Origin: Roseiarcus sp963813195 | GTDB taxonomy: Bacteria; Pseudomonadota; Alphaproteobacteria; Rhizobiales; Beijerinckiaceae | Length of the DNA: 64,000 nucleotides | Direction of reading: 5' to 3' | NCBI GenBank assembly: GCA_963813195.1 | Contig: CAWEYC010000021.1 | Span: forward strand, 146,597 to 210,596 | Shown here: piece after piece, positions 28,360-37,254 of the stretch | Layout: every line of letters begins with the position of its first letter | Numbering within the stretch: position 1 is the first letter of the stretch | Position numbers and translations under genes: made by a program | The notes under the pieces: model-generated | What the model saw: the letters and a program-made list of their open reading frames with translations, nothing else | Database searches by the model: none | What the model was told of the DNA's origin: nothing

Positions 28360-29232
28360 TCAGGCGGCGCTGCCGATTGCATCCAGCCTAGCGAGCGCCT
28401 CCTTCGGCAGTTCGAGTCCGGCCGCCTCGAGGTTTTCATGCAGGTGATCGAGCGAGGACGTGCCCGGGATCAGGAGAATGTTGGGCGCGCGGCGAAGCAG
28501 CCACGCGAGCGCCACTTGCATCGGCGTCGCGCCGAGCCGGCCGGCAACGTCCGAGAGGGTCGATGACTGCAGCGGCGTGAAGCCGCCGAGCGGGAAGAAA
28601 GGCACGTACGCGATGCCCATCTCGGCGAGTTCGTCGATCAAAGCGTCGTCGGCCCGATTGACGAGGTTGTAATGGTTCTGCACGCAAACGACCTCGGCGA
28701 TGCCGCGCGCCTCGGCGACTTGCGCCGACGTGGCGTTGCTGAGGCCGAGATAACGGATGAGACCCTGTCGCTGCAGCCCTGCGAGCGCGGTGAAGGGCTC
28801 CTTGATCGATCCTTCGCTCGGTTCGTGGACCCGCCCCATGATGCGCAGATTGACGACATCAACGGCTTCGACGCCGAGATTGCGAAGGTTGTCGTGGACG
28901 GCGCGGACGAGGTCCGCGGGCGCCATCGCCGGGGTCCATGAGGCGTCCTTGCCGCGGACGGCGCCGACTTTGGTCACGATCACCAGATCATCCGGATAGG
29001 GATGGAGCGCTTCGCGGATCAGTTGATTGGTGACGTGCGGGCCGTAGAAATCGCTGGTGTCGATGTGATTGACCCGGCTCGCCACAGCTTGGCGCAGCAC
29101 GGCGAGCGCCGCGTCGCGATCCCTGGGCGGCCCGAACACGCCGGGTCCGGCGAGCTGCATCACGCCGTAACCCAATCGGTTCACGGTGCGGTCGCCCAAT
29201 GAGAAGAGGCCAGCGGCGGCGATGTCGGTCAT
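28360..29232 (-). CDS. Aldo/keto reductase (YdbC-like)
   Basis: NADPH-dependent reductase of 290 residues with a TIM-barrel fold. HIDTSDFYGPH (Asp and Tyr of the active site, residues about 53-63) and VIVTKVGA (catalytic Lys) are present. The motif that normally carries the catalytic His reads VNLRIMG, as in the YdbC/pyridoxal-reductase-like subgroup. The start at 29232 has CGGAGGA 7 bases ahead; a longer in-frame start (29262) lacks one. It is divergent from a LysR gene whose start is 96 bases away, which probably regulates it. Confidence 0.9.
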   Translation of the reverse strand: MTDIAAAGLFSLGDRTVNRLGYGVMQLAGPGVFGPPRDRDAALAVLRQAVASRVNHIDTSDFYGPHVTNQLIREALHPYPDDLVIVTKVGAVRGKDASWTPAMAPADLVRAVHDNLRNLGVEAVDVVNLRIMGRVHEPSEGSIKEPFTALAGLQRQGLIRYLGLSNATSAQVAEARGIAEVVCVQNHYNLVNRADDALIDELAEMGIAYVPFFPLGGFTPLQSSTLSDVAGRLGATPMQVALAWLLRRAPNILLIPGTSSLDHLHENLEAAGLELPKEALARLDAIGSAA

Positions 29233-29328
29233 GAGAGGTCCTCCGAGTTCGTGCCGACCCAATATGGACGCCTTGGCGCGGCGCGATAATCCTGCATAAT
29301 CGGCACAGGCTGTGCGGAATTACGGACA

Positions 29329-30221
29329 ATGGCGACGGACCTGAACGATCTCTCGGCCTTTGTGACGGTGGCGCAGGCCGGTGGATTTCGCGACGCTGCC
29401 CGGCTCAGCGGCGTTTCCGCGTCCAGCCTGAGCGAGGCGGTGCGGCGGCTGGAGGCGAAGCTCGACGTGCGGCTGCTCAATCGCACCACGCGCAGCATCG
29501 CCCCGACCGAGGCGGGCGCCCGTCTGCTGGAGCGGCTGGCGCCGGCGCTCGGCGAGGTCGAGGCGGCTATCGACGTCGTCAACGCTTTTCGCGACCGACC
29601 GGCGGGAACGCTCAGGCTCAACGTGCCTGCGACGGCGGCGCGCCTCGTACTGCCGTCGATCGTGGCGCGGTTCCTCAAGGCCTATCCGGACATAAGGCTG
29701 GAGGTCATCGTCGAGGACGGCTTTGTCGACGCACTGGCGGCTGGGTGCGATGCCGGGATCCGCTATGACGAGCGGCTCGAGCAGGACATGATCGCGGCGC
29801 CGATCGGGCCGCGTAGGCAGCGTTTCGCGACGGCCGCCTCGCCCGACTATCTCGATGCGCGGGGCCGGCCGGAGCACCCTCGCGACCTGCTGGCCCATGC
29901 CTGCCTGCGCGGTCAGTTCGCCAGCGGCGCGACGCCGCCCTGGGAGTTCGAGCGCGACGGCGAGGTGGTGCGGGTCGACCCTGTCGGACCGTTGGTGGTG
30001 CGGCTCGGCGCGGCGGTGGACCTGGCGGTCAGCGCCGCCGTCGCCGGGCTCGGCGTCATTCACCTGTTCGAGGACTGGCTACGCCCGCATTTCGACAGCG
30101 GCGCCCTGGAGCCGGTGCTGGTCCCCTGGTGGCAAAGTTTCTCGGGGCCTTTCCTCTACTATCCCGGCCCCGTCACCTGCCGGCGCCGCTTCGCGCTTTC
30201 GTCGACTTCATCAAGAGTTAG
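29329..30221 (+). pseudogene. LysR family transcriptional regulator with a frameshift near its 3' end
   Basis: The N-terminal helix-turn-helix (GFRDAARLSGVSASSLSEAVRRLEA) and the ligand domain through FSGPFLYYPG are intact over about 280 residues. After this the frame fails: the reading changes at the C4 run 30168-30171, and one more C would restore RHLPAPLRAFVDFIKS followed by TAG at 30219-30221, the usual end of this LysR group. As given, the frame runs on for another 1.3 kb through the next gene in the wrong phase. The regulator is divergent from the aldo/keto reductase gene and may control it. The truncation is probably a one-base sequencing loss, but could be real. Confidence 0.85.
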
Positions 30222-30343
30222 GGCCGGGATCTGTGGCGCCGCCGCGATGAATTACCAACAATCCATGGGCGCGGGACGCGATTTTCGGGTATGGTGGGGC
30301 CGTTCATGTTGCAGTCGGAGCCGCACAGCCGGGAGGCTTAGCG

Positions 30344-31372
30344 ATGTTGTTCCGCCAATTGTTCGACGCGACGTCCGGCACTTACAGCTATCTCCTGGCC
30401 AGCCGGCGCGGCGGCGAGGCGCTGATCATCGACCCCGTGCTCGAGAAGGTCGATCGCTACGTCGCGTTGCTGAACGATCTCGATCTGCGTCTGGTCAAGG
30501 CGATCGACACCCATTTGCACGCCGATCATGTGACCGGTCTCGGCGCCTTGCGCGACCGCACGCGCTGCATCACGGTGATGGGCGAAATGACGACCGCCGA
30601 CGTCGTCTCGATGCGCGTCGGCGAGGGCGACGCCATCGAAATCGACGGCGTCAGCCTCGACGTGCTCTACACGCCCGGCCACACCGACGATTCCTACAGC
30701 TTCGTGATGCCCGACCGCGTCTTTTCCGGCGACACTTTGCTGATCCGCGGCACCGGGCGCACCGATTTTCAGAACGGCGATCCCCGCGCGCAATACGATT
30801 CGATCTTCGGCAAGCTCCTCAAACTGCCCGAGGAAACGCTGCTCTATCCCGCGCACGACTACAAGGGCGATACGGTTTCGACCATCGGCGAGGAGCGCGC
30901 GCGCAATCCGCGGCTGCAAGTGCGCTCGGTCGACGAATATGTCGAGCTGATGAACAATCTGAAACTGCCGAACCCGAAGATGATGGACGTCGCGGTGCCC
31001 GCCAACCGTCATATCGGCAAGCCGCAGGACGGCGGCGACCACATCGGCGTTGCGCCAGCGGACGCCCGCGCGACCGTCGCCGGCGGCCACGCGCTGCTGG
31101 TCGATCTGCGCGAGGCCTCGGAGCGGACGCGGCACGGAAGCGTGGAGGCATCCGTCCATTCGCCCTATCGGGAACTCGCCGACGCGCTGGCGAACGGCGG
31201 CCTTCTCAACACGCTCGCGCACGCGACGGGCAAGCAGCTGGTGTTTATATGCGCCTATGGCGAACGCTCGGCCATGGCGGTGGAAGCGGCCCGCGCCGCC
31301 GGCTTTGCCGAGGCTGTGCATGTGATCGGCGGGTTCGACGCGTGGCGGAGGGAACTGGGGTCGATGGGTTGA
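30344..31372 (+). CDS. MBL-fold persulfide-dioxygenase-like protein fused to rhodanese
   Basis: A 342-residue two-domain enzyme. The N-terminal metallo-beta-lactamase domain carries THLHADHVTG (residues 56-65), YTPGHTDDS (His113), FSGDTLL (Asp130) and YPAHDYKGD (His171), the pattern of ETHE1-like iron enzymes that oxidise glutathione persulfide to sulfite. The C-terminal rhodanese domain has an intact active loop CAYGERS with Cys303. Such fusions handle sulfide or persulfide detoxification. The start ATG follows GGGAGGC. The window also holds cysD, cysNC, cysK and gor, which fits thiol/sulfur metabolism, though they are not adjacent. Confidence 0.88.
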   Translation: MLFRQLFDATSGTYSYLLASRRGGEALIIDPVLEKVDRYVALLNDLDLRLVKAIDTHLHADHVTGLGALRDRTRCITVMGEMTTADVVSMRVGEGDAIEIDGVSLDVLYTPGHTDDSYSFVMPDRVFSGDTLLIRGTGRTDFQNGDPRAQYDSIFGKLLKLPEETLLYPAHDYKGDTVSTIGEERARNPRLQVRSVDEYVELMNNLKLPNPKMMDVAVPANRHIGKPQDGGDHIGVAPADARATVAGGHALLVDLREASERTRHGSVEASVHSPYRELADALANGGLLNTLAHATGKQLVFICAYGERSAMAVEAARAAGFAEAVHVIGGFDAWRRELGSMG

Positions 31373-31474
31373 TGGCGGGGCGGCGAGATTCGGCCTCTTC
31401 CCCGACAGTCCGCTTCTGCGTCCGCGCGGCCTGGCGACTCGACGAACCTGATCCGGCGACAACGCAGAGCCGAC

Positions 31475-31996
31475 TTACCCCCCGCGTCTGAGCGCGTCGG
31501 CCGCGACCGCGAGCGGCAAGACCAGCGAGAGGGGCGCATCGTCCATGCGCAGTGCGCCATAGCTTTCGTACCACCGCGCTGCGCGCTCGTTCTTGGCGTC
31601 GATGAGCAGCGCGACGCCGCCGACGTCCTCGGCGACGCGAATGCAGCGATCGGCGGCGCGCAGCAAGAGAGCGCCGCCGAGCCCGCGTCCCTGCACTGTG
31701 TTGTCCACGGCCAAGCGGCCAAGACGGAACACGGGCGCGTCGTAGCGGGCGAGACCTTTCTTCGCCAGAGCGGGCGTACGGCTATATTCAAGCGATGCCG
31801 GCGACAGTGTGTAGAAACCGAGGGTGTGGTTCGAGGCGGAGGTCGGCGCCGCGATGAAACATTTGGCGCCGCCGCTTTCATGGTTCTGGCGAGCGTGGCG
31901 TTGCAGGTAAAGGTCGAGATCGGGCTCGCCGCAATGGAACGCCGCCCGGTCGTGCCGCTTGGCGAGCGGCGCTTCTTCCCAGGCAATGGCCGTCAC
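31475..31996 (-). CDS. tacT: GNAT-family toxin, TacT-like
   Basis: A 173-residue acetyltransferase that in known TacT toxins acetylates aminoacyl-tRNA and stops translation. It has the acetyl-CoA loop VQGRGLGGALLL (residues 101-112), the upstream FRLGRLAVDN strand and Tyr143 in RWYESYGA that fits the catalytic position, and starts MTAIAWEEAPLAKRHDRAAF with the FHCGEPDLDLYL segment typical of this toxin family. Its ATG overlaps the antitoxin stop (ATGA). Toxicity is inferred from family and pairing, not shown. Confidence 0.9.
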   Translation of the reverse strand: MTAIAWEEAPLAKRHDRAAFHCGEPDLDLYLQRHARQNHESGGAKCFIAAPTSASNHTLGFYTLSPASLEYSRTPALAKKGLARYDAPVFRLGRLAVDNTVQGRGLGGALLLRAADRCIRVAEDVGGVALLIDAKNERAARWYESYGALRMDDAPLSLVLPLAVAADALRRGG

Positions 31997-32268
31997 GGGA
32001 GAATGAAGCCGGCCTTTGCGGCGCGCACCAGACGGTCGGGAGCCGCCGGGGGATTTTCGAGAAGTGCGAGGACGCGCAACGAATCGCGCTCCGAGAGCGC
32101 GAGCCGTTCCGCCTCGGAAATATCAGCCTGGGCCTGAGGCAGCACATTGCGCAGGATATAGCCGGTGAGATCGAGCCGTTTGATGGAGGCGGCGCGCGTA
32201 AGGGTCGCTTTGTCTTCGGGGCGGAGCCGCAATTCGACCCGCCCGCTTTCGGTGAGGGCGCGCGGCAT
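31993..32268 (-). CDS. tacA: DUF1778 ribbon-helix-helix antitoxin, TacA-like
   Basis: Partner of the GNAT toxin. The 91-residue protein starts MPRALTESGRVELRLRPEDK, a ribbon-helix-helix DNA-binding region, and ends with a flexible part (ALLENPPAAPDRLVRAAKAGF) that in TacA wraps and neutralises the toxin. GGAGAG sits just before the ATG; an in-frame ATG 18 bases upstream would add six residues. Antitoxins of this class bind their own promoter; a 6-base inverted repeat at 32302-32318, 34 bases upstream of the start, is the likely operator. Confidence 0.9.
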   Translation of the reverse strand: MPRALTESGRVELRLRPEDKATLTRAASIKRLDLTGYILRNVLPQAQADISEAERLALSERDSLRVLALLENPPAAPDRLVRAAKAGFILP

Positions 32269-32301
32269 GAACTCTCCTGCTTTCATCCTCGCACCCTGCA
32301 A

Positions 32302-32318
32302 TACGGAAACAATCCGTA
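32302..32318. promoter_or_regulatory. Candidate tacAT operator
   Basis: Perfect inverted repeat TACGGA-AACAA-TCCGTA upstream of tacA. Ribbon-helix-helix antitoxins bind such short palindromes at their own promoter to repress the operon. The site is read from sequence and position; the identity of the binding protein is inferred. Confidence 0.55.
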
Positions 32319-32375
32319 CAAGGGCATTCGAGCGACGCCGCGCGCCGTTCGCCCAACCTCCGTCGCGCTCCCCAC

Positions 32376-34622
32376 TCACGGCGGCAGCGTCGAGGCCTCC
32401 AGCCGTACGCTCGCCGTCTGCTCGCCCCGCTCCGCATCGAAGCCAGCGTTCAGCCGATAGACCCCCGCGGCAATGTTCCAACGCCGCGCCGCCTCGTCGA
32501 ATCGCGCCAACAGCCTGGGATCGATGGCGACCGTCGCCCGCCGCTCCTCCCCCGGCTGAAGCTCCATTCGGCTCCAGCCCGCGAGCCGCAACAGAATGTC
32601 CGCCCCGTCCGCCCCCACGATGTAGACCTGCGGAACAGCCACGCCCGCCCGGCTCCCCGTGTTTCGCACGGTCACGCTTGCGGTGACGGCGTCGCCGCTG
32701 GCGGCGACGGTAAAATCGCGCATCGTGAAATCCGTGTACGACAGGCCGAACCCAAACGGAAAAAGCGGCCGCTCCCGCCTCTGCGCGAACCACTTGTAAC
32801 CGACGAGCGCGCCCTCGCTGTAATCGGCGGTGAAGATCGCGCCGTAGCGGCCGCCGCGCCCGACCGGGCCGCGCGGCGCGCCGTTCGGATCGCCGGGCAG
32901 CTTGGGGTGTGGCAGCTGCGCCTCGTCGACCGGGAAAGTGACCGGCAAGCGCCCGGCGGGATCGGCGTCGCCGAAGAGGATTTCGGCGATCGCGGCGCCG
33001 CCTTTCTGGCCGGGATACCAGGCCTCGAGCACCGCGGGCGTCCGCTCGAGCCACGGCATCGCCACCGCTCCGCCCGTCTCGAGCACGACCACGGTGCGCG
33101 GATTGGCGCGAGCGACGGCTTCGATGAGCCGATCCTGCCCATCGGCAAGCGCAAGGTTCGGCGCATCGACGGTTTCCGACATCCATTGATCGGCGAAGAC
33201 GATCGCGGCCTCCGCCTTGGCGGCGAGCCTCGCCGCGCGCGCCGGGTCTTTTCCGTCGTCGTAGTCGACCTCGGCTCGAGGAATTTCAGCGCGGATCGCC
33301 TGGAGCGGCGAGGAGGGATCGAAGATCAGTTCGCCCTGCCTGTCGGCGCTCGGCTCGGTCGCCGCGACGCCGCCGCTCGGGAAAACCTGCGACGAGCCGC
33401 CGCCCGACAGCACGCCTTTGTCGGCGTGCGCGCCGATCACCGCCAGCCGCTTCACGTTTTTCGACAGCGGCAGCAGCCCGTCGTTCTTCAGCAGGACAAT
33501 GCCCTCGCGCGCGATGTCCAGTGCAGTTCGCTCGTCTGACGCGATGTCGATCGGACCGCGCCTCGGCGGGTCGTCGTACACGCCGCAGGCGAAGATCGAG
33601 GTGAGAACCCGCCGCGCCATGTCGTCGAGCCGCGCCTGCGGGACGGCGCCGTCGGCGACCGCGCGCGCCAGCGGGGCCTCGAAGAAGTTTTCCGTATCGA
33701 GCTGCTCGCCTGATTCCTGGTCGAGCCCCGATGTCGCCGCCCGGACCGTCGAGTGGACGGCGCCCCAATCCGACATGACGAAGCCGGGATAGCGCCAGTC
33801 GCCTTTGAGAACCTGGCCCAGCAGCCACTCGTTCTCGCAGGCGTAGGCGCCGTTGACCTGATTGTAGGCGCACATCACGCTGCCCGGATGGCCGTTTTCG
33901 ATGGCGATTTCGAACGCCAGCAGATCGGATTCGCGCGCCGCGGCGGGATCGATGCGCACGTCGAGCACGACGCGGTCGGTCTCCTGAGAGTTCAGGGCGT
34001 AATGCTTGGCGGTCGAGATGAGATGGCGGCTTTGGACGCCCGCAATGGCGTTTCCGGCCATCAGCCCGGAAAGCAGCGGATCTTCCGAGAAATATTCGAA
34101 GCCGCGCCCGCCGCGCGGATCCCGGATGAGATTCGCTGTCCCGCCGAGCAGCACGGAAAATCCCCGGGCGCGCGCTTCCGCTCCGACCGCTTCGCCCTCG
34201 CGCCGGGCGAGCGCGAGATCCCAGGTGGAGGCGAGCGCGAGATCGGACGGCATCGCGGTCGCTGTGTCGCCGCGTCGTATGTGGCCGGGATTGGCGACGC
34301 CGAGTTCCGCGTCCGTTTCTTGCAGCGGCGGAATGCCGAGTCTCGGCACGCCCGGCACATAGCCGGCCGAGCCGATCGCGCCGGCTGGTTTTGGTTGGTG
34401 GCCCCAGGGCGCGCCGAGGCCGCCGTGAAGCAGCGACAGTTTCTCCTGCTGGGTCATCCGGTCGAGCGCCAGTTGCGCGCGTTCGAGCGGGGGAAGCGAA
34501 CGGTCGTCCCAGGGCCGCCGCTCGGTTTGTTCCGCCGGCGCGCCAAAGGATGGCAACGCGAAGGCGCAGCACAGGAGTAGGAGCAAGCGAGCAATCGGGA
34601 ATCGAACGCCGCGGTGAACCAT
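32376..34622 (-). CDS. bglX: Glycoside hydrolase family 3 beta-glucosidase
   Basis: Exported beta-glucosidase or related glycosidase of about 748 residues. It starts with a signal peptide (RLLLLLCCAFALPSFGAPA), then the N-terminal TIM-barrel with KHYALNSQE and the nucleophile motif GFVMSDWGAVH (Asp in SDW near residue 265), then a second alpha/beta domain with VIGAHADKGVLSGGGSSQV, and a fibronectin type III-like domain near the C-terminus (SVTVRNTGSRAGVAVPQVYI). Start 34622 is chosen for the signal peptide; the frame stays open further upstream without sense. Substrate could be cellodextrin or aryl-glucosides. It stands alone between tacA and a divergent gene. Confidence 0.92.
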   Translation of the reverse strand: MVHRGVRFPIARLLLLLCCAFALPSFGAPAEQTERRPWDDRSLPPLERAQLALDRMTQQEKLSLLHGGLGAPWGHQPKPAGAIGSAGYVPGVPRLGIPPLQETDAELGVANPGHIRRGDTATAMPSDLALASTWDLALARREGEAVGAEARARGFSVLLGGTANLIRDPRGGRGFEYFSEDPLLSGLMAGNAIAGVQSRHLISTAKHYALNSQETDRVVLDVRIDPAAARESDLLAFEIAIENGHPGSVMCAYNQVNGAYACENEWLLGQVLKGDWRYPGFVMSDWGAVHSTVRAATSGLDQESGEQLDTENFFEAPLARAVADGAVPQARLDDMARRVLTSIFACGVYDDPPRRGPIDIASDERTALDIAREGIVLLKNDGLLPLSKNVKRLAVIGAHADKGVLSGGGSSQVFPSGGVAATEPSADRQGELIFDPSSPLQAIRAEIPRAEVDYDDGKDPARAARLAAKAEAAIVFADQWMSETVDAPNLALADGQDRLIEAVARANPRTVVVLETGGAVAMPWLERTPAVLEAWYPGQKGGAAIAEILFGDADPAGRLPVTFPVDEAQLPHPKLPGDPNGAPRGPVGRGGRYGAIFTADYSEGALVGYKWFAQRRERPLFPFGFGLSYTDFTMRDFTVAASGDAVTASVTVRNTGSRAGVAVPQVYIVGADGADILLRLAGWSRMELQPGEERRATVAIDPRLLARFDEAARRWNIAAGVYRLNAGFDAERGEQTASVRLEASTLPP

Positions 34623-34891
34623 GAACCACTCGGTTGCTAGCGCGTGGCCCCCTCTCCCCGCATAACCTGTCGGAAGGCGGGTGCGAGAAAAGACATTCGA
34701 TGTAAATTCCCCGGGAGCAGGAATAAAACCCCTCGTTCTGCACGATAATGCGCAAACGAGCGCCGCCGCAAGCCTGGCGGCCCGCGGATGTCTCGCGATA
34801 TTGTGTTCGCGCCTCGCGAGGCTTCCTCGTTGCAAGATTGCCAAGACCAGTTAGGGGTTAAACAAGTCGCCGCGAGGCCCAGGAGATTCCG

Positions 34892-35626
34892 TTGAGCGTT
34901 GATGAGCGGGTGACGGCGCCGACCGACGACAGCGAGCTTTCCGCTCCATCTTCGCGGGGTCGAACCCTCGCAGCGCGAACGCTCGGCGACGCCTGGCTCG
35001 ACGTCGCCGATCTGATCCTCGCCGAGGGCGCGCCGAGCAGCTTCGACGGCCTGCCGCTGCGGGAGGTCGAGCTCGTGACGCTCGATGTCGCGCGCCCCGA
35101 CCCGGACGACGCTCTGATCGCCCGGCATGCGAGCCCGTCCTGGTTGGCCTGGATGCGCGACAACTTCACCGACCGCTCGCGCGTCGCAGCCCTCGGCGGC
35201 GCCCGAAGCTACGCCAGCCGGCTGTTCGATTACGCGGGCTCTGGCCGCGATCAACTGGCCTGGGTCGTCGACACGCTGAGCCGCGACCCCGCCGCCAGCT
35301 ACGCGACCATCACCACGTTCGAGCCGTTGACCGACACGAGCTATATCCCCTGCGTCAGCTTGCTCGACTTCTGGCTGCGCGCCGGTCGCCTCGAACTCGT
35401 CGTCTATGCGCACAGCATCGATTTCGGCAAAAAGGGGTTTGGCAATCTGGTCGAACTCGCGGAAATTCAACGCCATGTCGCGGCGCGCCTTCAGGCGCCG
35501 ATCGGCAAATTGACGATGATCGTCAAATCCGCGACGATCTACCAAACCGAACTCGGCCTCATGCGCGAGACAATCGACGCCGCGCGCCATCGGGCAGATG
35601 GAATAACCGACAGGAGCGAAAAGTGA
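34892..35626 (+). CDS. Thymidylate-synthase-like protein of unknown function
   Basis: A 244-residue protein with the pattern of the thymidylate synthase fold in its C-terminal half: a Cys (C154 in YIPCVSLLDFWL) at the nucleophile position of PPCH, then LELVVYAHSIDFGKKGFGN, which matches the RSxDxxxGxPFN block with Arg changed to His, and KSATIY where synthases have HxY. The nucleophile and folate-site layout thus look kept, the dUMP-recognising residues changed. Relatives include nucleotide hydroxymethylases, so another pyrimidine or unknown substrate is possible. It starts with TTG after AGGAG, 6 bases apart, and its stop overlaps the start of a small monooxygenase gene (GTGA). Confidence 0.65.
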   Translation: MSVDERVTAPTDDSELSAPSSRGRTLAARTLGDAWLDVADLILAEGAPSSFDGLPLREVELVTLDVARPDPDDALIARHASPSWLAWMRDNFTDRSRVAALGGARSYASRLFDYAGSGRDQLAWVVDTLSRDPAASYATITTFEPLTDTSYIPCVSLLDFWLRAGRLELVVYAHSIDFGKKGFGNLVELAEIQRHVAARLQAPIGKLTMIVKSATIYQTELGLMRETIDAARHRADGITDRSEK

Positions 35627-35931
35627 TTCGAGTGGTTGCCGTCATCACCGCCAAGCCGGGGCGCCGCGAGGAGCTCCTGGCGGCTTTTCGCGAGGTCATT
35701 CCGTTGGTGCGCGCCGAACCGGGCTGCCTCGAATACGGCCCCGTCGTCGACGCGGCGGGGTTCGGATCGTTCCAGGCGAAATTGGGGCCGGACGTCTACG
35801 TCGTCATCGAGACCTGGGAGAGCGCCGAGGCGCTGAAAGCCCACGCCGCCGCCCCGCACATGACCGCCTATGGCGCGAAGACCAAAGACCTGATCGCCAA
35901 CCGCGCCGTTCATGTGCTGTCGCCGGTCTGA
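35623..35931 (+). CDS. Antibiotic-biosynthesis-monooxygenase (ABM) domain protein
   Basis: A 102-residue ferredoxin-like-fold monooxygenase of the YgiN/ABM family. It opens VIRVVAVITAKPGRREELL, has the EPGCLEYGPVVD stretch near residue 32-43 and YVVIETWESAEALKAH near 62-77, all common in the family; it usually works without cofactor on quinols or polyketides. AGGAG precedes the GTG start, which overlaps the thymidylate-synthase-like stop, so the two proteins are translated together and probably act together. The pairing is unusual. Substrate unknown. Confidence 0.82.
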   Translation: MIRVVAVITAKPGRREELLAAFREVIPLVRAEPGCLEYGPVVDAAGFGSFQAKLGPDVYVVIETWESAEALKAHAAAPHMTAYGAKTKDLIANRAVHVLSPV

Positions 35932-35937
35932 GCCAGA

Positions 35938-36177
35938 TCACGGCTCCGACGCGTCGGGGTGGACGAGATCGACGCAGTTGCGGCGGCCAGAGGCGATGCA
36001 ATTCTGGATCTCGTTGTGATGCTCGAGCGTTCGGAAGAGCCAAAGCCCGCCGAGCGCCAGCGCGGCGACGAAGAGCAAAGCGACGATATTGCCGAAGTCG
36101 CTATTTCGGCCGCGCCGACTCGCGGCAGGCTTTGACGGGCCTCGATCGGAAGCGGACGGCGGCGTATCGGGAGTCAC
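35938..36177 (-). CDS. Small single-span membrane protein of unknown function
   Basis: From GTG 36177 (GAGG 6 bases ahead) it is 79 residues: a basic, Ser/Pro-rich N-terminus, one membrane segment (NIVALLFVAALALGGLWLF) and a short tail with two cysteines (HNEIQNCIASGRRNCVDL). A start at 36261 would add 28 residues of low-complexity sequence. Proteins with this CIASGRRNC tail are known to me from Rhizobiales but without a function. It converges with the monooxygenase gene. Confidence 0.65.
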   Translation of the reverse strand: MTPDTPPSASDRGPSKPAASRRGRNSDFGNIVALLFVAALALGGLWLFRTLEHHNEIQNCIASGRRNCVDLVHPDASEP

Positions 36178-36466
36178 GGGCGACCTCGCGCCGGCGCGCG
36201 GGTTTCGGTCGACGGCCGTCCGGCGCCGCAAAGCGCCATTGTGCGTGGCATGGCAAATCACTCCGACAAACGATCTCGCCTAGAGATACCGCCGGACCGC
36301 CGCGGCGCCAAACAGCGGTCGCGCCGGCCGGCGGAGTTGCCATCGCCTTCGCGCCGGTTAAAGATCGACCGCCGGGATGACGGCGCTCCGAGCCGGGGAT
36401 GGAGCGCTTCGCTCACGAGGACGGGATCAGCCGTCGCCGTGAACCCAGGGGCTGGGGGCGACGAGT

Positions 36467-37234
36467 ATGACGACAATATGGATTTTCATCGCGACGGGCG
36501 TGCTGGCTTTCGCTTTCGGCCTCGGCGGCCTCCATTTGCAGAGGCTGCTGCCCGAGCATCACACGTCCGACCGCTCGCGCGACATGATCGGCGCGATCGT
36601 CGGGCTTTTCTCGCTGCTGCTCGCCCTGGCGCTGGGGACGTTGATCGGCTCCGCTTTCGCGTTCTACTCGACGCAGAAGTCGGAGGTAGAAATGTTCGCA
36701 ACGCGGGCGATCCAGCTCGATCTGGCGCTCGCCGAATATGGGCCGGAAACGGCGGTGGCGCGCACCAAAATGAAAGAGACGCTGCAAGCCGTCCACGACT
36801 TGGTATGGGGTGACGGCGCCGGCAAGACCGCCCCGCAGGGCCTCGCGCTCACTTCGTCGCTGGGTCATTTGCGAGCGATGGATGAATATATCGCCTCCCT
36901 CAATCCGCAAACGCCGGCGCAGCGAGAATTTGCGACCGCCGCGAGCATCGACGCCAGCTGGATCGAGCAGACCCGTATCCTGATGTCGCTGCAACTGGTC
37001 AGCCCTGTTTCCTGGCCGCTGCTCATCATCGTCATATCCTGGGCGCTCATTCTGTTCTGCGGCTATGGCCTCCTCTCCCGCTTCAACGGGACGACGGTCG
37101 TCGCTCTCGGCTTCGGCGCGTTCGCGGTGGCGAGCGCCGTTTTCCTGATTCTCGAACTCACCGAGCCCTTCACCGGACTGTTCCGGCTCCCGGCCGGCAC
37201 GTTCGAACAGATGCTGGCGTCGTTGGGAATATAA
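36467..37234 (+). CDS. DUF4239-like membrane protein
   Basis: A 255-residue protein with four predicted membrane segments: residues about 5-24, 42-66, 180-200 and 212-232, and a soluble helical middle. The arrangement MIGAIVGLFSLLLALALGTLIGSAFAFYS near residue 40-68 matches the DUF4239 (bestrophin-like) family, whose function is not settled. It stands between a gene of unknown function and a convergent adenylate cyclase gene. Confidence 0.82.
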   Translation: MTTIWIFIATGVLAFAFGLGGLHLQRLLPEHHTSDRSRDMIGAIVGLFSLLLALALGTLIGSAFAFYSTQKSEVEMFATRAIQLDLALAEYGPETAVARTKMKETLQAVHDLVWGDGAGKTAPQGLALTSSLGHLRAMDEYIASLNPQTPAQREFATAASIDASWIEQTRILMSLQLVSPVSWPLLIIVISWALILFCGYGLLSRFNGTTVVALGFGAFAVASAVFLILELTEPFTGLFRLPAGTFEQMLASLGI

Positions 37235-37254
37235 GCGCCTGACCGATTCCGATG

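Noticed and set aside
29329..31491. A 720-codon run-on from LysR through the dioxygenase-rhodanese gene
   Set aside because: After residue 280 the reading is out of phase with two recognised proteins; it is an effect of a one-base break in a C run.
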